Source: Xinfangfangia pollutisoli (GTDB lineage: Bacteria > Pseudomonadota > Alphaproteobacteria > Rhodobacterales > Rhodobacteraceae). From it: a DNA stretch of 41,620 bases. Numbering within the stretch: the first letter of the stretch is position 1; each line of letters starts with the position of its first letter. The translations under genes and the position numbers were made by a program. Of this stretch, positions 10,005 to 18,143 are shown piece after piece. The stretch spans positions 1-41,620 of the forward strand of contig NZ_JAICBZ010000031.1 in the NCBI RefSeq assembly GCF_020179405.1, read 5' to 3'. The notes beneath the pieces were generated by a model that saw only the letters and a program-made list of their open reading frames with translations, was not told the DNA's origin and searched no databases.

Positions 10005-10508
10005 TCAGGTCAGGCGGACCGAGGCGACATGATCGCGGTAGCTTTGCTTGGGGTCGATCCCCAGCAGCATCTTCACCCCGGCAAGCAGGCTGGAGCCGTC
10101 ATGCCAGATCTGGGCCTCTTCGGCGTCAAAGCGCAGCAGCGCCAGCTTGGGGTCGGTCTTGCCGCCTTCATACCAGGCGGCGATGAAGGGGTTCCACAGC
10201 CGCTCGATCACCGCGCGGTCATCGTCGCGCACCAGCCGGCCATGAACGCAGGCAAACAGGCCATGGCCCTTGTCGGCAAAGGTGGCGACGGCGCGGCTGT
10301 CGGCCGTCACCGCGCGCACGATGTCGGTATCGACCGACGAGAAGAACCAGATCGGACCATGGGCGGGCCCGTCCTGGCCGGCGTCATCCAGCATCGCCGT
10401 CATCGGGCGGGTATGCGCGTCATCGACATGGGCAAGGCCCAGCATCATCGTGCGGTCCGACTTGACCGCTTTCCAGAATTTTTCCTTCAGCTCTTCGGGG
10501 GTGGACAT
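10005..10508 (-). CDS. Pyridoxamine 5'-phosphate oxidase-like flavin-binding protein (general stress protein 26 type)
   Basis: A 167-residue protein of the split-barrel flavin/heme-binding fold. It resembles the general stress protein 26 group (MSTPEELKEKFWKAVKSDR, then PIWFFSSVDTDIVRAV), whose members bind FMN or FAD; substrates are mostly unknown. The start is the ATG at 10508 behind a good AGGAGAGAC ribosome site on the minus strand. It reads opposite to its neighbours, divergent from hslU with an 89-base gap, and interrupts hslV-hslU. Its end is 32 bases from the end of the convergent membrane gene. Fold assignment is confident, activity is not. Confidence 0.8.
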   Translation of the reverse strand: MSTPEELKEKFWKAVKSDRTMMLGLAHVDDAHTRPMTAMLDDAGQDGPAHGPIWFFSSVDTDIVRAVTADSRAVATFADKGHGLFACVHGRLVRDDDRAVIERLWNPFIAAWYEGGKTDPKLALLRFDAEEAQIWHDGSSLLAGVKMLLGIDPKQSYRDHVASVRLT

Positions 10509-10544
10509 GGCTGTCTCTCCTTGGATGGATATGAAGAGACAACC

Positions 10545-10579
10545 GCCGGTTCGGGCAAGGGTTCCGGCCACGAACCGGC
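10545..10579. repeat. Inverted repeat in the hslU leader
   Basis: A perfect nine-base inverted repeat, GCCGGTTCG at 10545-10553 and CGAACCGGC at 10571-10579, with a 17-base spacer. It lies between the divergent flavoprotein and hslU genes and ends eight bases before the likely hslU ribosome site (CGGAG). It could be a protein-binding dyad or an mRNA hairpin affecting hslU translation. Confidence 0.6.
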
Positions 10580-10597
10580 TTGTGAACGGAGATCTGC

Positions 10598-11899
10598 ATG
10601 ACCGACCTGACCCCCCGCGAGATCGTAAGCGAACTGGACCGCTTCATCATCGGCCAGGCCGAGGCGAAACGCGCCGTCGCGGTGGCCCTGCGCAACCGCT
10701 GGCGCCGCAAGCGGCTGGGCGATGACCTGCGCGACGAGGTCTATCCGAAGAACATCCTGATGATCGGGCCGACCGGCGTGGGCAAGACCGAGATCAGCCG
10801 GCGGCTGGCGCGGCTGGCCAAGGCGCCCTTCCTGAAGGTCGAGGCGACGAAATTCACCGAAGTCGGCTATGTCGGCCGCGATGTCGACAGCATCATCCGC
10901 GATCTGGTGGATGTGGGCCTGGCCGAAACGCGGGCGCGGATGCGCGAAGAGGTGCGCGAAAAGGCGCGGCGCGCGGCCGAAGACCGGGTGATCGAGGCGC
11001 TGGCCGGCAAGGACGCCCGCGACGGCACGCGCGACATGTTCCGGGGCAAGCTGAAGCGGGGCGAGCTGGACGAGACCATGATCGAGATCGAGGTCCAGGA
11101 TGCCGGGCCGCAGATCCCGATGATGATGGGCGGCGCGCCGGGCATGGAGATGCAGATGCAGGGTCTGCAGGATCTGTTCAAGGCCTTTGGCGGGCGCGGC
11201 CAGCGCCGGCGGATGACCGTGGCGCAAAGCTATGACGTGCTGCTTGGGCAAGAGGCCGACAAGCTTCTGGATGACGAGGCGGTGCGGGCGGCGGCGCTGG
11301 CGGCGGTGCAAGAGAATGGCATCGTCTTTCTCGACGAGATCGACAAGATCTGCGCCCGGGCCGATGCGCGCGGCGCCGATGTCAGCCGCGAAGGCGTGCA
11401 GCGCGACCTGCTGCCGCTGATCGAAGGCACCACCGTTTCAACGAAATACGGCCCGGTGAAGACCGACCATATCCTGTTCATCGCAAGCGGTGCCTTCCAC
11501 ATCGCCAAACCCTCGGATCTTCTGCCCGAATTGCAGGGCCGCCTGCCGATCCGGGTGGAACTGGAGGCGCTGGGCGAGGGCGATTTCGTGCGCATCCTGA
11601 CCGAAACCGACAATGCGCTGACCCGGCAATATGCCGGCCTGATGGCGACGGAAGACCTGGCCGTCAGCTTCACCGAAGCCGGCATCGCCGCGATTGCCCG
11701 CATCGCCGCCGAGGTGAATCGCAGCGTCGAGAATATCGGCGCGCGCCGGCTGTACACGGTGATGGAGCGGGTCTTCGAGGAACTGTCCTTCACCGCCCCC
11801 GACCGCTCGGGCGAGACGGTGGTGGTGGACGAGGCCTTCGTCGAAAAGAATGTGGGCGCGCTGGCCCGCTCGGCCGATATCTCGCGCTATGTGCTGTAG
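10598..11899 (+). CDS. hslU: ATP-dependent protease ATPase subunit HslU
   Basis: A 433-residue AAA+ unfoldase that feeds substrates to HslV. The N-terminus ([17 protein letters not shown]) is typical. Walker A is GPTGVGKT at residues 57-64, and Walker B is [10 protein letters not shown] near residue 245. The substrate-contacting I-domain occupies about residues 110-240. The C-terminus ends DISRYVL, the tail that docks into HslV. The start codon follows AACGGAG. Because hslV is 1.77 kb upstream with a minus-strand gene between, hslU probably has its own promoter in the 10509-10597 gap. The frame is intact. Confidence 0.97.
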   Translation: MTDLTPREIVSELDRFIIGQAEAKRAVAVALRNRWRRKRLGDDLRDEVYPKNILMIGPTGVGKTEISRRLARLAKAPFLKVEATKFTEVGYVGRDVDSIIRDLVDVGLAETRARMREEVREKARRAAEDRVIEALAGKDARDGTRDMFRGKLKRGELDETMIEIEVQDAGPQIPMMMGGAPGMEMQMQGLQDLFKAFGGRGQRRRMTVAQSYDVLLGQEADKLLDDEAVRAAALAAVQENGIVFLDEIDKICARADARGADVSREGVQRDLLPLIEGTTVSTKYGPVKTDHILFIASGAFHIAKPSDLLPELQGRLPIRVELEALGEGDFVRILTETDNALTRQYAGLMATEDLAVSFTEAGIAAIARIAAEVNRSVENIGARRLYTVMERVFEELSFTAPDRSGETVVVDEAFVEKNVGALARSADISRYVL

Positions 11900-11930
11900 C
11901 GCCCTGGCGTGAGGGCTGCGAAAAGCGGCT

Positions 11931-12386
11931 CTATTCTGGCGGAAACGCGGTTTCACCGGGCGCGGTCAGGGCTGCCAGCGCCGCCGAAAGCCCGGGACTG
12001 GGCGGCAGGCGGTCATGTTCTGCCTGCCAGAGCGGCAGCGCCTTTGCCAGAAGCGCATGGCCCGGCTCGGTCAGGGCGGGGCGACGGATGCGGCCATCCC
12101 GCGGATCGCCGGACAGCGTGACCAGCCCTGCGCGGTCAAGGCGGCGGATCGCGGCCGTGACCGTGGCCTGATCCATCGCCAGAAAGGCCGCAAGCTGGGC
12201 AAGGCTGGGCTGCCATTGCCCCGACAGCGCCATCAGCATCGAGAACTGGCCGGACGTCAGGCCCAGCGGCCGGAACACCGCATCAAAGCGCCGCGCCAGC
12301 GCCCGGGCGGCGCGTTGGCTGGCCAGGCAAAGGCACTGATCGCGCACGCGCTGCACGTCGCCAAGCGAAATTCTTGTCGGTTGCAT
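11931..12386 (-). CDS. MarR-family transcriptional regulator
   Basis: A 151-residue winged-helix dimer regulator of the MarR type. It has an N-terminal dimerisation helix (residues 10-40), the DNA-recognition region LAAFLAMDQATVTAAIRRLDRAG (residues 66-88) and the wing DPRDGRIRRPALTEPG. Such proteins usually repress a divergent gene until a small, often aromatic or organic-acid, ligand binds. It is divergent from an MFS carrier with a 46-base gap holding an 18-base perfect palindrome, so autoregulation and control of the carrier are very likely. There is no clear ribosome site and the predicted transcript begins almost at the ATG. The ligand is unknown. Confidence 0.88.
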   Translation of the reverse strand: MQPTRISLGDVQRVRDQCLCLASQRAARALARRFDAVFRPLGLTSGQFSMLMALSGQWQPSLAQLAAFLAMDQATVTAAIRRLDRAGLVTLSGDPRDGRIRRPALTEPGHALLAKALPLWQAEHDRLPPSPGLSAALAALTAPGETAFPPE

Positions 12387-12421
12387 GGTGCTTTGATATC
12401 AAAGCATATCGACTCGGACAA
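12374..12421. promoter_or_regulatory. Face-to-face promoters with MarR operator
   Basis: A perfect 18-base palindrome, TGCTTTGATATCAAAGCA, spans 12389-12406, two bases from the marR start codon. On the plus strand TTGTCG (12374-12379), 17 bases and TATCAA (12397-12402) form a promoter for the carrier gene. On the minus strand TTGTCC (12416-12421), 17 bases and TATCAA (12393-12398) form one for marR. Both -10 boxes lie inside the palindrome, so one bound dimer would shut both genes. The operator role is inferred from position and symmetry. Confidence 0.7.
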
Positions 12422-12432
12422 GCGGGGCGCAG

Positions 12433-13653
12433 ATGCAGGATCCTTCCTATCGCTGGGTCGTCGTCGCGGCGGGGGGCCTGATCGGCTGCGTGGCCATGGG
12501 CGCGCTGTTCGCCCTGCCGGTCCTGCTGAACCCGATGGTGGCCGATACGGGCTGGTCGCGCACCGGCATTTCCGGGGCGATGACCGTCGCCTTTCTGGCC
12601 ATGGCGCTTTGCGCGATGCTGTGGGGGGCGGCCTCGGACAGGTTCGGCGCAAGGCCGGTTGTGCTGCTGGGGGCGGGTCTGTTCACCCTGGCCCTGGTGC
12701 TTGCGTCCCGGGCGCAAAGCCTGCTGCAGTTCCAGCTGGCCTTCGGGGGGCTGGGCGGGGCGACGGTTGCGGCCTTCATTGCGCCGATGATGGCGACGGT
12801 AACAGGCTGGTTCAGCCGGCAGACGGCGCTTGCCGTCTCGTTGGTTTCGGCGGGGATGGGGCTGGCGCCGGTCACCATGTCGCCGCTGGTGGCCTGGCTG
12901 ATCGGGCGACAGGACTGGCGCGAGGTTCTGTTGCTTCTGGCGGGGATCGTGGCGATCCTGACCCTGCCCGCGGCCCTGCTTCTGCGCCGCCCGCCGCAGG
13001 TGATTCAGCCGGAACAGAGCCTGTCTGGCCCCGGCCTCCACGATCCGCGCAGCCTGCGGCAAGTTGTGGTTTCCGCGCCCTTCCTGGTGCTGGTGGCGGC
13101 GAATTTCTTCTGTTGCGCCACCCATAGCGGCCCGATCTTCCACACGGTCAGCTATGCCGAACTGTGCGGCCTGTCGACCATCGCCGCCGTGTCGATCTAT
13201 TCGGTCGAGGGGATTGCGGGCATGGCCGGGCGGCTGGGCTTTGGACTGCTGGGCGACAGGTTCGGTGCCAAGCGCGTGCTGGTGTCCGGGCTGCTGGCAC
13301 AGGCGCTGGCGGCGATGCTTTATGTCTTTGCCGGCGGCCTTTATGATTTCTACGCTGTCGCGGCGCTGTTCGGCTTCATCTACGCCGGAACCATGCCGCT
13401 ATACGCTGTTCTGGTGCGCGAGAATTTTCCGCTGCGGATGATGGGCACGATCATCGGCGCAACCAGCATGGCCGGCGGGCTGGGCATGGCGACGGGTCCG
13501 GTTCTTGGCGGCTGGATCTTCGATCGCACCGGCGGCTATGCCGGCATGTATTTCACCAGCCTTGGCCTGGGCCTGGTGGCGACCCTGGTGATGCTGACCT
13601 TCCGCCCCATCCCACAAGGCGCCGCGGCCGAAACCCCGCCGACCGCGGCCTGA
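12433..13653 (+). CDS. MFS transporter
   Basis: A 406-residue major facilitator with about 12 membrane segments. The motif between segments 2 and 3 is WGAASDRFGARPV, and the matching one in the second half is GLLGDRFGAKRV. The general style resembles monocarboxylate/oxalate-type carriers, though the substrate cannot be read from the sequence. The start follows ribosome-like GGGGCGCAG. Its promoter overlaps the MarR palindrome. It converges on the FAH-family gene with a seven-base gap. Together with the SDR and FAH genes it looks like uptake for the substrate of that small pathway. Confidence 0.87.
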   Translation: MQDPSYRWVVVAAGGLIGCVAMGALFALPVLLNPMVADTGWSRTGISGAMTVAFLAMALCAMLWGAASDRFGARPVVLLGAGLFTLALVLASRAQSLLQFQLAFGGLGGATVAAFIAPMMATVTGWFSRQTALAVSLVSAGMGLAPVTMSPLVAWLIGRQDWREVLLLLAGIVAILTLPAALLLRRPPQVIQPEQSLSGPGLHDPRSLRQVVVSAPFLVLVAANFFCCATHSGPIFHTVSYAELCGLSTIAAVSIYSVEGIAGMAGRLGFGLLGDRFGAKRVLVSGLLAQALAAMLYVFAGGLYDFYAVAALFGFIYAGTMPLYAVLVRENFPLRMMGTIIGATSMAGGLGMATGPVLGGWIFDRTGGYAGMYFTSLGLGLVATLVMLTFRPIPQGAAAETPPTAA

Positions 13654-13660
13654 ACAGGCT

Positions 13661-14491
13661 CTAATCCTGCACGCAGACCTGTTTCTGCCGCCCCAGCCCT
13701 TCGATCCCCAGTTCCACCACATCGCCCGCCTTCAGATAGCGCGGCGGTTTCTGCCCCATGCCGACGCCGGGCGGCGTGCCGGTCGAGATGATGTCGCCGG
13801 GATGCAGGGTAAAGAATTGCGACAGGTAGGAGATCAGGAAATTGACCCCGTAGACCATGGTCTTGGTCGAGCCGTCCTGCATCACCTTGCCGTTGACCTT
13901 CAGCCACATCGCCAGGTCCTGCGGATCGGCCACCTCGTCGGGGGTGACCAGCCAGGGGCCGGTCTGGCCGAAATTGTCGCAGCTTTTGCCCTTGGTCCAT
14001 TGGCCCGCGCGTTCCTGCTGGAAGGCGCGTTCCGAGACGTCATTGACCACGCAATAGCCGGCGATATGGGCCGGGGCCTCGGCCTCGGTCACATATTTCG
14101 CGGGCTTGCCGATCACGACGGCCAGCTCCACCTCCCAATCGGTCTTCAGGCTGCCGCGCGGGATCAGGATCGGGTCGTCCGGGCCGCAGATCGCGCTGGT
14201 CGCCTTCATGAAGATCACCGGCTCGGGCGGCACCGCCATGCCGGATTCTGCGGCGTGGTCGGCGTAGTTCAAGCCGATGCAGATGAATTTCCCCGTCCCC
14301 GCCACGCAGGGCCCCAGCCGCGGCGTGCCCTCGACCACCGGCAGGCTGTCGGGGTTGGGCAGGCTGTCCAGCCGGGTCAGAACCGCGCCGGCCAGATCGG
14401 GAATATGCGAGGACAGATCGCGGATCGTGCCATCGTCATGCAGAAGCCCGGGCCGTTCATGCCCCGGGTCGCCGTAGCGCAGGAATTTCAT
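13661..14491 (-). CDS. Fumarylacetoacetate hydrolase (FAH) family protein
   Basis: A 276-residue metal-dependent enzyme that cleaves or isomerises acyl-pyruvate type compounds. The family includes ureidoglycolate lyase-like proteins, HpaG-type decarboxylases and 2,4-diketo-3-deoxy-L-fuconate hydrolase. GLNYADHA begins at residue 73; the metal ligands are E120, E122 (DWEVELAVV) and D151 (VVNDVSER); KSCDNFGQTGPW follows. The start is the ATG at 14491 behind GAAGGAT. It is the second gene after an SDR dehydrogenase, 46 bases downstream. The SDR-then-FAH pairing fits an oxidative sugar-acid or aromatic side-chain route. The specific substrate is uncertain. Confidence 0.88.
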   Translation of the reverse strand: MKFLRYGDPGHERPGLLHDDGTIRDLSSHIPDLAGAVLTRLDSLPNPDSLPVVEGTPRLGPCVAGTGKFICIGLNYADHAAESGMAVPPEPVIFMKATSAICGPDDPILIPRGSLKTDWEVELAVVIGKPAKYVTEAEAPAHIAGYCVVNDVSERAFQQERAGQWTKGKSCDNFGQTGPWLVTPDEVADPQDLAMWLKVNGKVMQDGSTKTMVYGVNFLISYLSQFFTLHPGDIISTGTPPGVGMGQKPPRYLKAGDVVELGIEGLGRQKQVCVQD

Positions 14492-14537
14492 TCGGCTATC
14501 CTTCGGTTGGTCGCGGCATGCTAGCGGCGCCTTCGGC

Positions 14538-15284
14538 CTAGGCCAAGGGCGGAAGCCCGGCCGCCGCGCGCAGACCCGGCTCGCGGATATCCAGCTCTTG
14601 CCCCAGCCGCGAATCGGCTTCGGGCGTGCAAAGCCAGGCCAGCATCCGGGCGGGCTGCGCGGCCGGGGCCAGCGCGCTGCGCGGCAAAAGCGAGACTTCG
14701 TTGATCCCCGAGGCGCGGATCGCCGCCTGCATCGCGGTATCCACCACGCCCGGCGCCAGGCCGAAGGCCCGGATGCCCTGGGCGCCATATTCCAGATGCA
14801 GGCATTGCGTCAGCATGGCCAGCCCCGCCTTGCCGGTGCAATAGGCCGCCCAGCCTTCCTTCGCCCGCCGTGCCGCGCCGGACGAGACATTGATCACCGT
14901 CCCGCGCCCCCGGGCCAGCATGGCCGGCAGGCACAGGCGGATCGCATCGAACTGGGCGACCAGATTCGTCTCTATGCTTGCGGAAAACGCCGCGATGTCG
15001 AGATCAAGCATCCGTCCGGCGGGCGCGATGGTGGCCGCGTTGTTGATCAGGATGTCAAAGCCCGGTGCGGTGATCTGGGCCAGGCGCGCGCGATCGGTGA
15101 TGTCGCAGATCACCCCATGGCCCGCCCCGTCCAATGCCGCCCGGGCCGAGGCCAGGCTTTCGGCGCTGCGCGCGGTGAAAGTGACCTGGGCGCCCAGATC
15201 GGTCAGGGCGCGGATCGTGGCCAGGCCGATGCCGCCGGCCCCGCCGGTGATCAGGGCCGTCTGACCGGAAAGCCTGTGGGTCAT
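14538..15284 (-). CDS. Short-chain dehydrogenase/reductase
   Basis: A 248-residue classical SDR. The nucleotide-binding TGGAGGIG spans residues 13-20, NNAAT supports the core, and VSSGAA with Y-C-T-G-K provides the catalytic Ser, Tyr and Lys. It would oxidise or reduce a hydroxyl/carbonyl with NAD(P). The start at 15284 follows a strong GGGAGGA. The gene precedes the FAH-family hydrolase on the same strand, so its product may be that enzyme's diketo-acid substrate. The C-terminus (LDIREPGLRAAAGLPPLA) is a little unusual compared with typical SDR ends. The substrate is not known. Confidence 0.87.
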   Translation of the reverse strand: MTHRLSGQTALITGGAGGIGLATIRALTDLGAQVTFTARSAESLASARAALDGAGHGVICDITDRARLAQITAPGFDILINNAATIAPAGRMLDLDIAAFSASIETNLVAQFDAIRLCLPAMLARGRGTVINVSSGAARRAKEGWAAYCTGKAGLAMLTQCLHLEYGAQGIRAFGLAPGVVDTAMQAAIRASGINEVSLLPRSALAPAAQPARMLAWLCTPEADSRLGQELDIREPGLRAAAGLPPLA

Positions 15285-15406
15285 CGCATCCTCCCGCTGT
15301 GTCCCTTTGACATATGTGACCGCGCCGTGTGCGTCACGGCAAAAACGTGCCGTCGAAAGGCTTCAACCCCCCTTGACCCGGCGCGGCGTCCCCGCAAGCT
15401 GCGCGC

Positions 15407-16537
15407 ATGCATCGCATCCTTCTTGCCGCCTTCCTGAGCCTTCTTCTTGCCTGCTCGCCGCGCGGCGAGTTTGTCGATCTGTCGCAGCTGCCGCCCGAAA
15501 AGGCCCAGGCCGCGGCGGCCAGCGGCGCGCGCGAGGTGGTGTTCGTCGCCACGACCCGAAAGGGCAAGGGCGGGGCCAAGACCTTTGGCTATGAGCGGGC
15601 CGATGCCCCCACCTTCCTGCGCATCGACGTGCGTGTGCCGCCCGAGCGCAAGACCGGCGAAGTGGCCTGGCCGAAGAACCCGCGCCGCGCCGATCCGGAC
15701 CACGATTTCCTGACCTATGACGAGACTGTCTTTCCCGATGCGGCGGCCTTCCGTGGCGCGCTGCGCGCAAGCATGAAAAGCCGCGGCCAGCGCGATGTCG
15801 TCGTCTATGTGCATGGATTCAACAACACCATGGCGGAAAGCGTCTATCGCGTCGCCCAGATGCACAATGATCTGAAAGTGCCTGGCGTGGCGGTGCATTA
15901 CGCCTGGCCCAGCCGCGGCTCTCCGCTGGCCTATGTCTATGACCGCGATTCCGCGCTGGTCGGGCGGGACGGGCTGGAGGAGTTGCTGAACCAGGTCGCC
16001 AATGCCGGCGCCAACCGGATCATCATCGTCGCGCATTCCATGGGCGGCGCGCTGACGATGGAATCGCTGCGGCAGATCTTTCTGTCGAATGATCGCCGGG
16101 TGATTTCGCATCTGGGCGGCGTGGTGCTTCTGTCGCCCGATCTGGATGTCGACCTGTTCCGGTCGCAGGCCCGCGCCATCGGCAAGCTGCCGCAACCTTT
16201 CCTGATTTTCGGCAGCACCCGGGATTCGGTGCTGAACATCTCGTCCAAACTGTCGGGGGCGCCCGACCGGCTGGGCAATCTGAAAACCCTGGCGCGGATC
16301 TCGGATCTGCCGGTCACCTACCTGGATACCGCGGCCTTCGATGTGGGCGGCGGGCATTTCAATGTCGGCAATTCGCCGGCCCTGATCCAGCTTCTGGGCG
16401 GCATCGCCAATATCGACGCGGCCTTCCGGGCCGAGGCGGCGGCGCGGGTCGGCCTGCTGCCGGGCGTGGTGCTGACGCTGCGCAATGCCACGGGCATCAT
16501 CCTGGCGCCGGTCGAAAAGCTGGCGACGCCCGATTAA
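15407..16537 (+). CDS. Alpha/beta hydrolase lipoprotein (DUF900-like)
   Basis: A 376-residue predicted lipoprotein with an alpha/beta-hydrolase domain. The signal ends in the lipobox LLLAC with cysteine 16, so the enzyme is probably membrane-anchored outside the cytoplasm. HGFNN at 136-140 would supply the oxyanion region, and Ser211 in AHSMGG is the nucleophile, as in the DUF900 esterase-like group. A histidine in VGGGHFN near residue 305 is a candidate for the triad. The ATG at 15407 gives a proper signal peptide but has no ribosome site. A TTGACC box 28 bases upstream suggests a leaderless message. It converges on smr with a five-base gap. The substrate is unknown. Confidence 0.85.
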   Translation: MHRILLAAFLSLLLACSPRGEFVDLSQLPPEKAQAAAASGAREVVFVATTRKGKGGAKTFGYERADAPTFLRIDVRVPPERKTGEVAWPKNPRRADPDHDFLTYDETVFPDAAAFRGALRASMKSRGQRDVVVYVHGFNNTMAESVYRVAQMHNDLKVPGVAVHYAWPSRGSPLAYVYDRDSALVGRDGLEELLNQVANAGANRIIIVAHSMGGALTMESLRQIFLSNDRRVISHLGGVVLLSPDLDVDLFRSQARAIGKLPQPFLIFGSTRDSVLNISSKLSGAPDRLGNLKTLARISDLPVTYLDTAAFDVGGGHFNVGNSPALIQLLGGIANIDAAFRAEAAARVGLLPGVVLTLRNATGIILAPVEKLATPD

Positions 16538-16542
16538 GGCCG

Positions 16543-17103
16543 CTAGCGGCGGCGCAGATAGACATAAAGCGCGCCGGCACCGCCATGTTTCAGATGCGCT
16601 TCGCTGACCTGCTGCACCACCGCCGACAGCGGCGCCAGGCGCAGCCAATGCGGCACCTGATGGCGCAATGCGCCAATCGGACGCGGCACCGGATCATGCA
16701 CGGCCTTGCCCTTGCCGGTGATCACCAGCACCAGCCGCATCCCGGCAGACTGGGCGTTCAGCAGAAAGCCGATCAGCTGGGGATGCGCCTCGGCCAGGGT
16801 CATGCCGTGCAGGTCGATCCGCGCCTCGGGCGCCAGCTTGCCACGGGTCATCTTGGCATGGGTCCTGGCATCCATCCGCAGCAGATCCGGCACCGGGGCA
16901 GGGGGCTGGGGTGCGGGTTTCTCGCCCAGGCGGAACGGCGGAATGCGGCTTTGGGCCGGCTGTTTCGGCGGGTCGGGCAGCGGCGGGGCAGGGGTGGCGC
17001 CCGGGTCGGGCAACGGCAGATGCGGGTTGTGCATCGGCCGGATCGACCGGGCGACCGAGGACCACAGCTCGGCCTCGTCTGGGCGCAGGCGGCGACGGCG
17101 CAT
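16543..17103 (-). CDS. Smr/MutS2-type endonuclease domain protein
   Basis: A 186-residue protein with a C-terminal Smr domain: LHGMT at 98-102, TGKGK at 129-133 and HGGAGALYV at 173-181. Smr domains are nicking nucleases or RNA-cleaving modules. The first 75 residues are basic and proline-rich (many P-x-P stretches) and probably disordered. The start codon is five bases from the mltA stop, so it is the last gene of the Tim44-mltA-smr operon. The stop lies inside a 12-base perfect palindrome, GCCGCTAGCGGC (16539-16550), at the convergent junction with the lipoprotein gene. Confidence 0.88.
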   Translation of the reverse strand: MRRRRLRPDEAELWSSVARSIRPMHNPHLPLPDPGATPAPPLPDPPKQPAQSRIPPFRLGEKPAPQPPAPVPDLLRMDARTHAKMTRGKLAPEARIDLHGMTLAEAHPQLIGFLLNAQSAGMRLVLVITGKGKAVHDPVPRPIGALRHQVPHWLRLAPLSAVVQQVSEAHLKHGGAGALYVYLRRR

Positions 17104-17108
17104 CGGGC

Positions 17109-18134
17109 CTATCCGCCCGAAGCCAGCGCATAGGCGCGGTCGATCGGCAGCAGCACGACCATGCGCCCGCCATCCTTCACATCGCCGGCCGCCTGGCCCG
17201 CCGCATCGCCGAAGCCATAGAAAATATCCGCCCGCTGTGCCCCTTTGATCGCGCCGCCGGTATCCTGCGCCACCATCAGCCGGTTCAGCGGCGCGCGGCC
17301 CTCTTTCTCGATCCAGACCGGCGCGCCCAGAGGGGTGAATTTCGGATCCACCGCCAAAGACCGCAGCGGGGTGATCGACCGGCCCATCGCCCCGATCGGG
17401 CCCTTTTCCGCCGGCAGATTGCCCAGCTTGCGGAAGAAGACGTAAGAAGGGTTGGTGTTCAGCAGATCATCCCCGGCACCGGGATGCGCCCTGACCCAGG
17501 CGCGGATCGCCCCGGCCGACACCTGATGCGCCGACATGATGCCGCGCCGCACCAGTTCCTGCCCGACCGAGCGATAGGGGTGGCCGTTCTTGCCGGCATA
17601 GCCGACCCGGATCACCCGCCCGTCGGTCATGCGGATCCGGCCCGAGCCCTGGATCTGCAGGAAGAACACCTCGACCGGATCGTCCAGCCAGGCGATCTCC
17701 AGCCCGCGCCCGCGCAGGATGCCGCTTTCGATCGTGGCCCGCGAATGCCAGACCGCGCCATCCGGCAGTTCCGGCGGGCGGCGATAGATCGGCCAGGCAT
17801 AGCGCGGGGTGCGCACCGGCGAGCCGTCCAGTTCCGGTTCGTAATAGCCGGTGAACAGCGCCGGCGGCGTGCCGATCACCACCGGCTTGAAGAACAGTTC
17901 GAAAAACGCCCGGGCGGAGCCGTCATCGGGCGGCACATCGGCGGCCAGCGCGCATAGGGGCGCCCAGTCTTCCGGCCCGATCCGGTCGCATGTGTCCAGA
18001 AACGCCCGCAGCGCCGAGGCCTGGCCATCTTCGCGCCAGCCGGCCAGCGATTCGAATTCGACGACCTGCGCCTGTGCCATGCCCGCCCCTGTCAGCGCGA
18101 GAAGAAGACAGAGGCTGCGGAACAGCGCGGCCAT
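17109..18134 (-). CDS. mltA: Membrane-bound lytic murein transglycosylase A
   Basis: A 341-residue periplasmic enzyme that cleaves the MurNAc-GlcNAc bond of peptidoglycan with formation of 1,6-anhydroMurNAc. The signal peptide covers about residues 1-22 (ending AQA); it lacks a lipobox, so unlike E. coli MltA it is probably not lipid-anchored. The MltA domain includes FTGYYEPELDGS, and the 3D domain carries the catalytic Asp291 in QDTGGAIKG followed by RADIFYG. The gene lies nine bases after the Tim44-domain gene and five before smr. Its anhydro-sugar products are upstream of the recycling enzymes encoded elsewhere in this window. Confidence 0.94.
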   Translation of the reverse strand: MAALFRSLCLLLALTGAGMAQAQVVEFESLAGWREDGQASALRAFLDTCDRIGPEDWAPLCALAADVPPDDGSARAFFELFFKPVVIGTPPALFTGYYEPELDGSPVRTPRYAWPIYRRPPELPDGAVWHSRATIESGILRGRGLEIAWLDDPVEVFFLQIQGSGRIRMTDGRVIRVGYAGKNGHPYRSVGQELVRRGIMSAHQVSAGAIRAWVRAHPGAGDDLLNTNPSYVFFRKLGNLPAEKGPIGAMGRSITPLRSLAVDPKFTPLGAPVWIEKEGRAPLNRLMVAQDTGGAIKGAQRADIFYGFGDAAGQAAGDVKDGGRMVVLLPIDRAYALASGG

Positions 18135-18143
18135 GGCAAGGGC

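Noticed and set aside
15305-15320. TTTGACATATGTGACC as a second copy of the MarR operator
   Set aside because: The core is ACATATGT rather than TTTGATATCAAA and the outer bases are not symmetrical, so it does not support direct control of the SDR-FAH genes by the same regulator.
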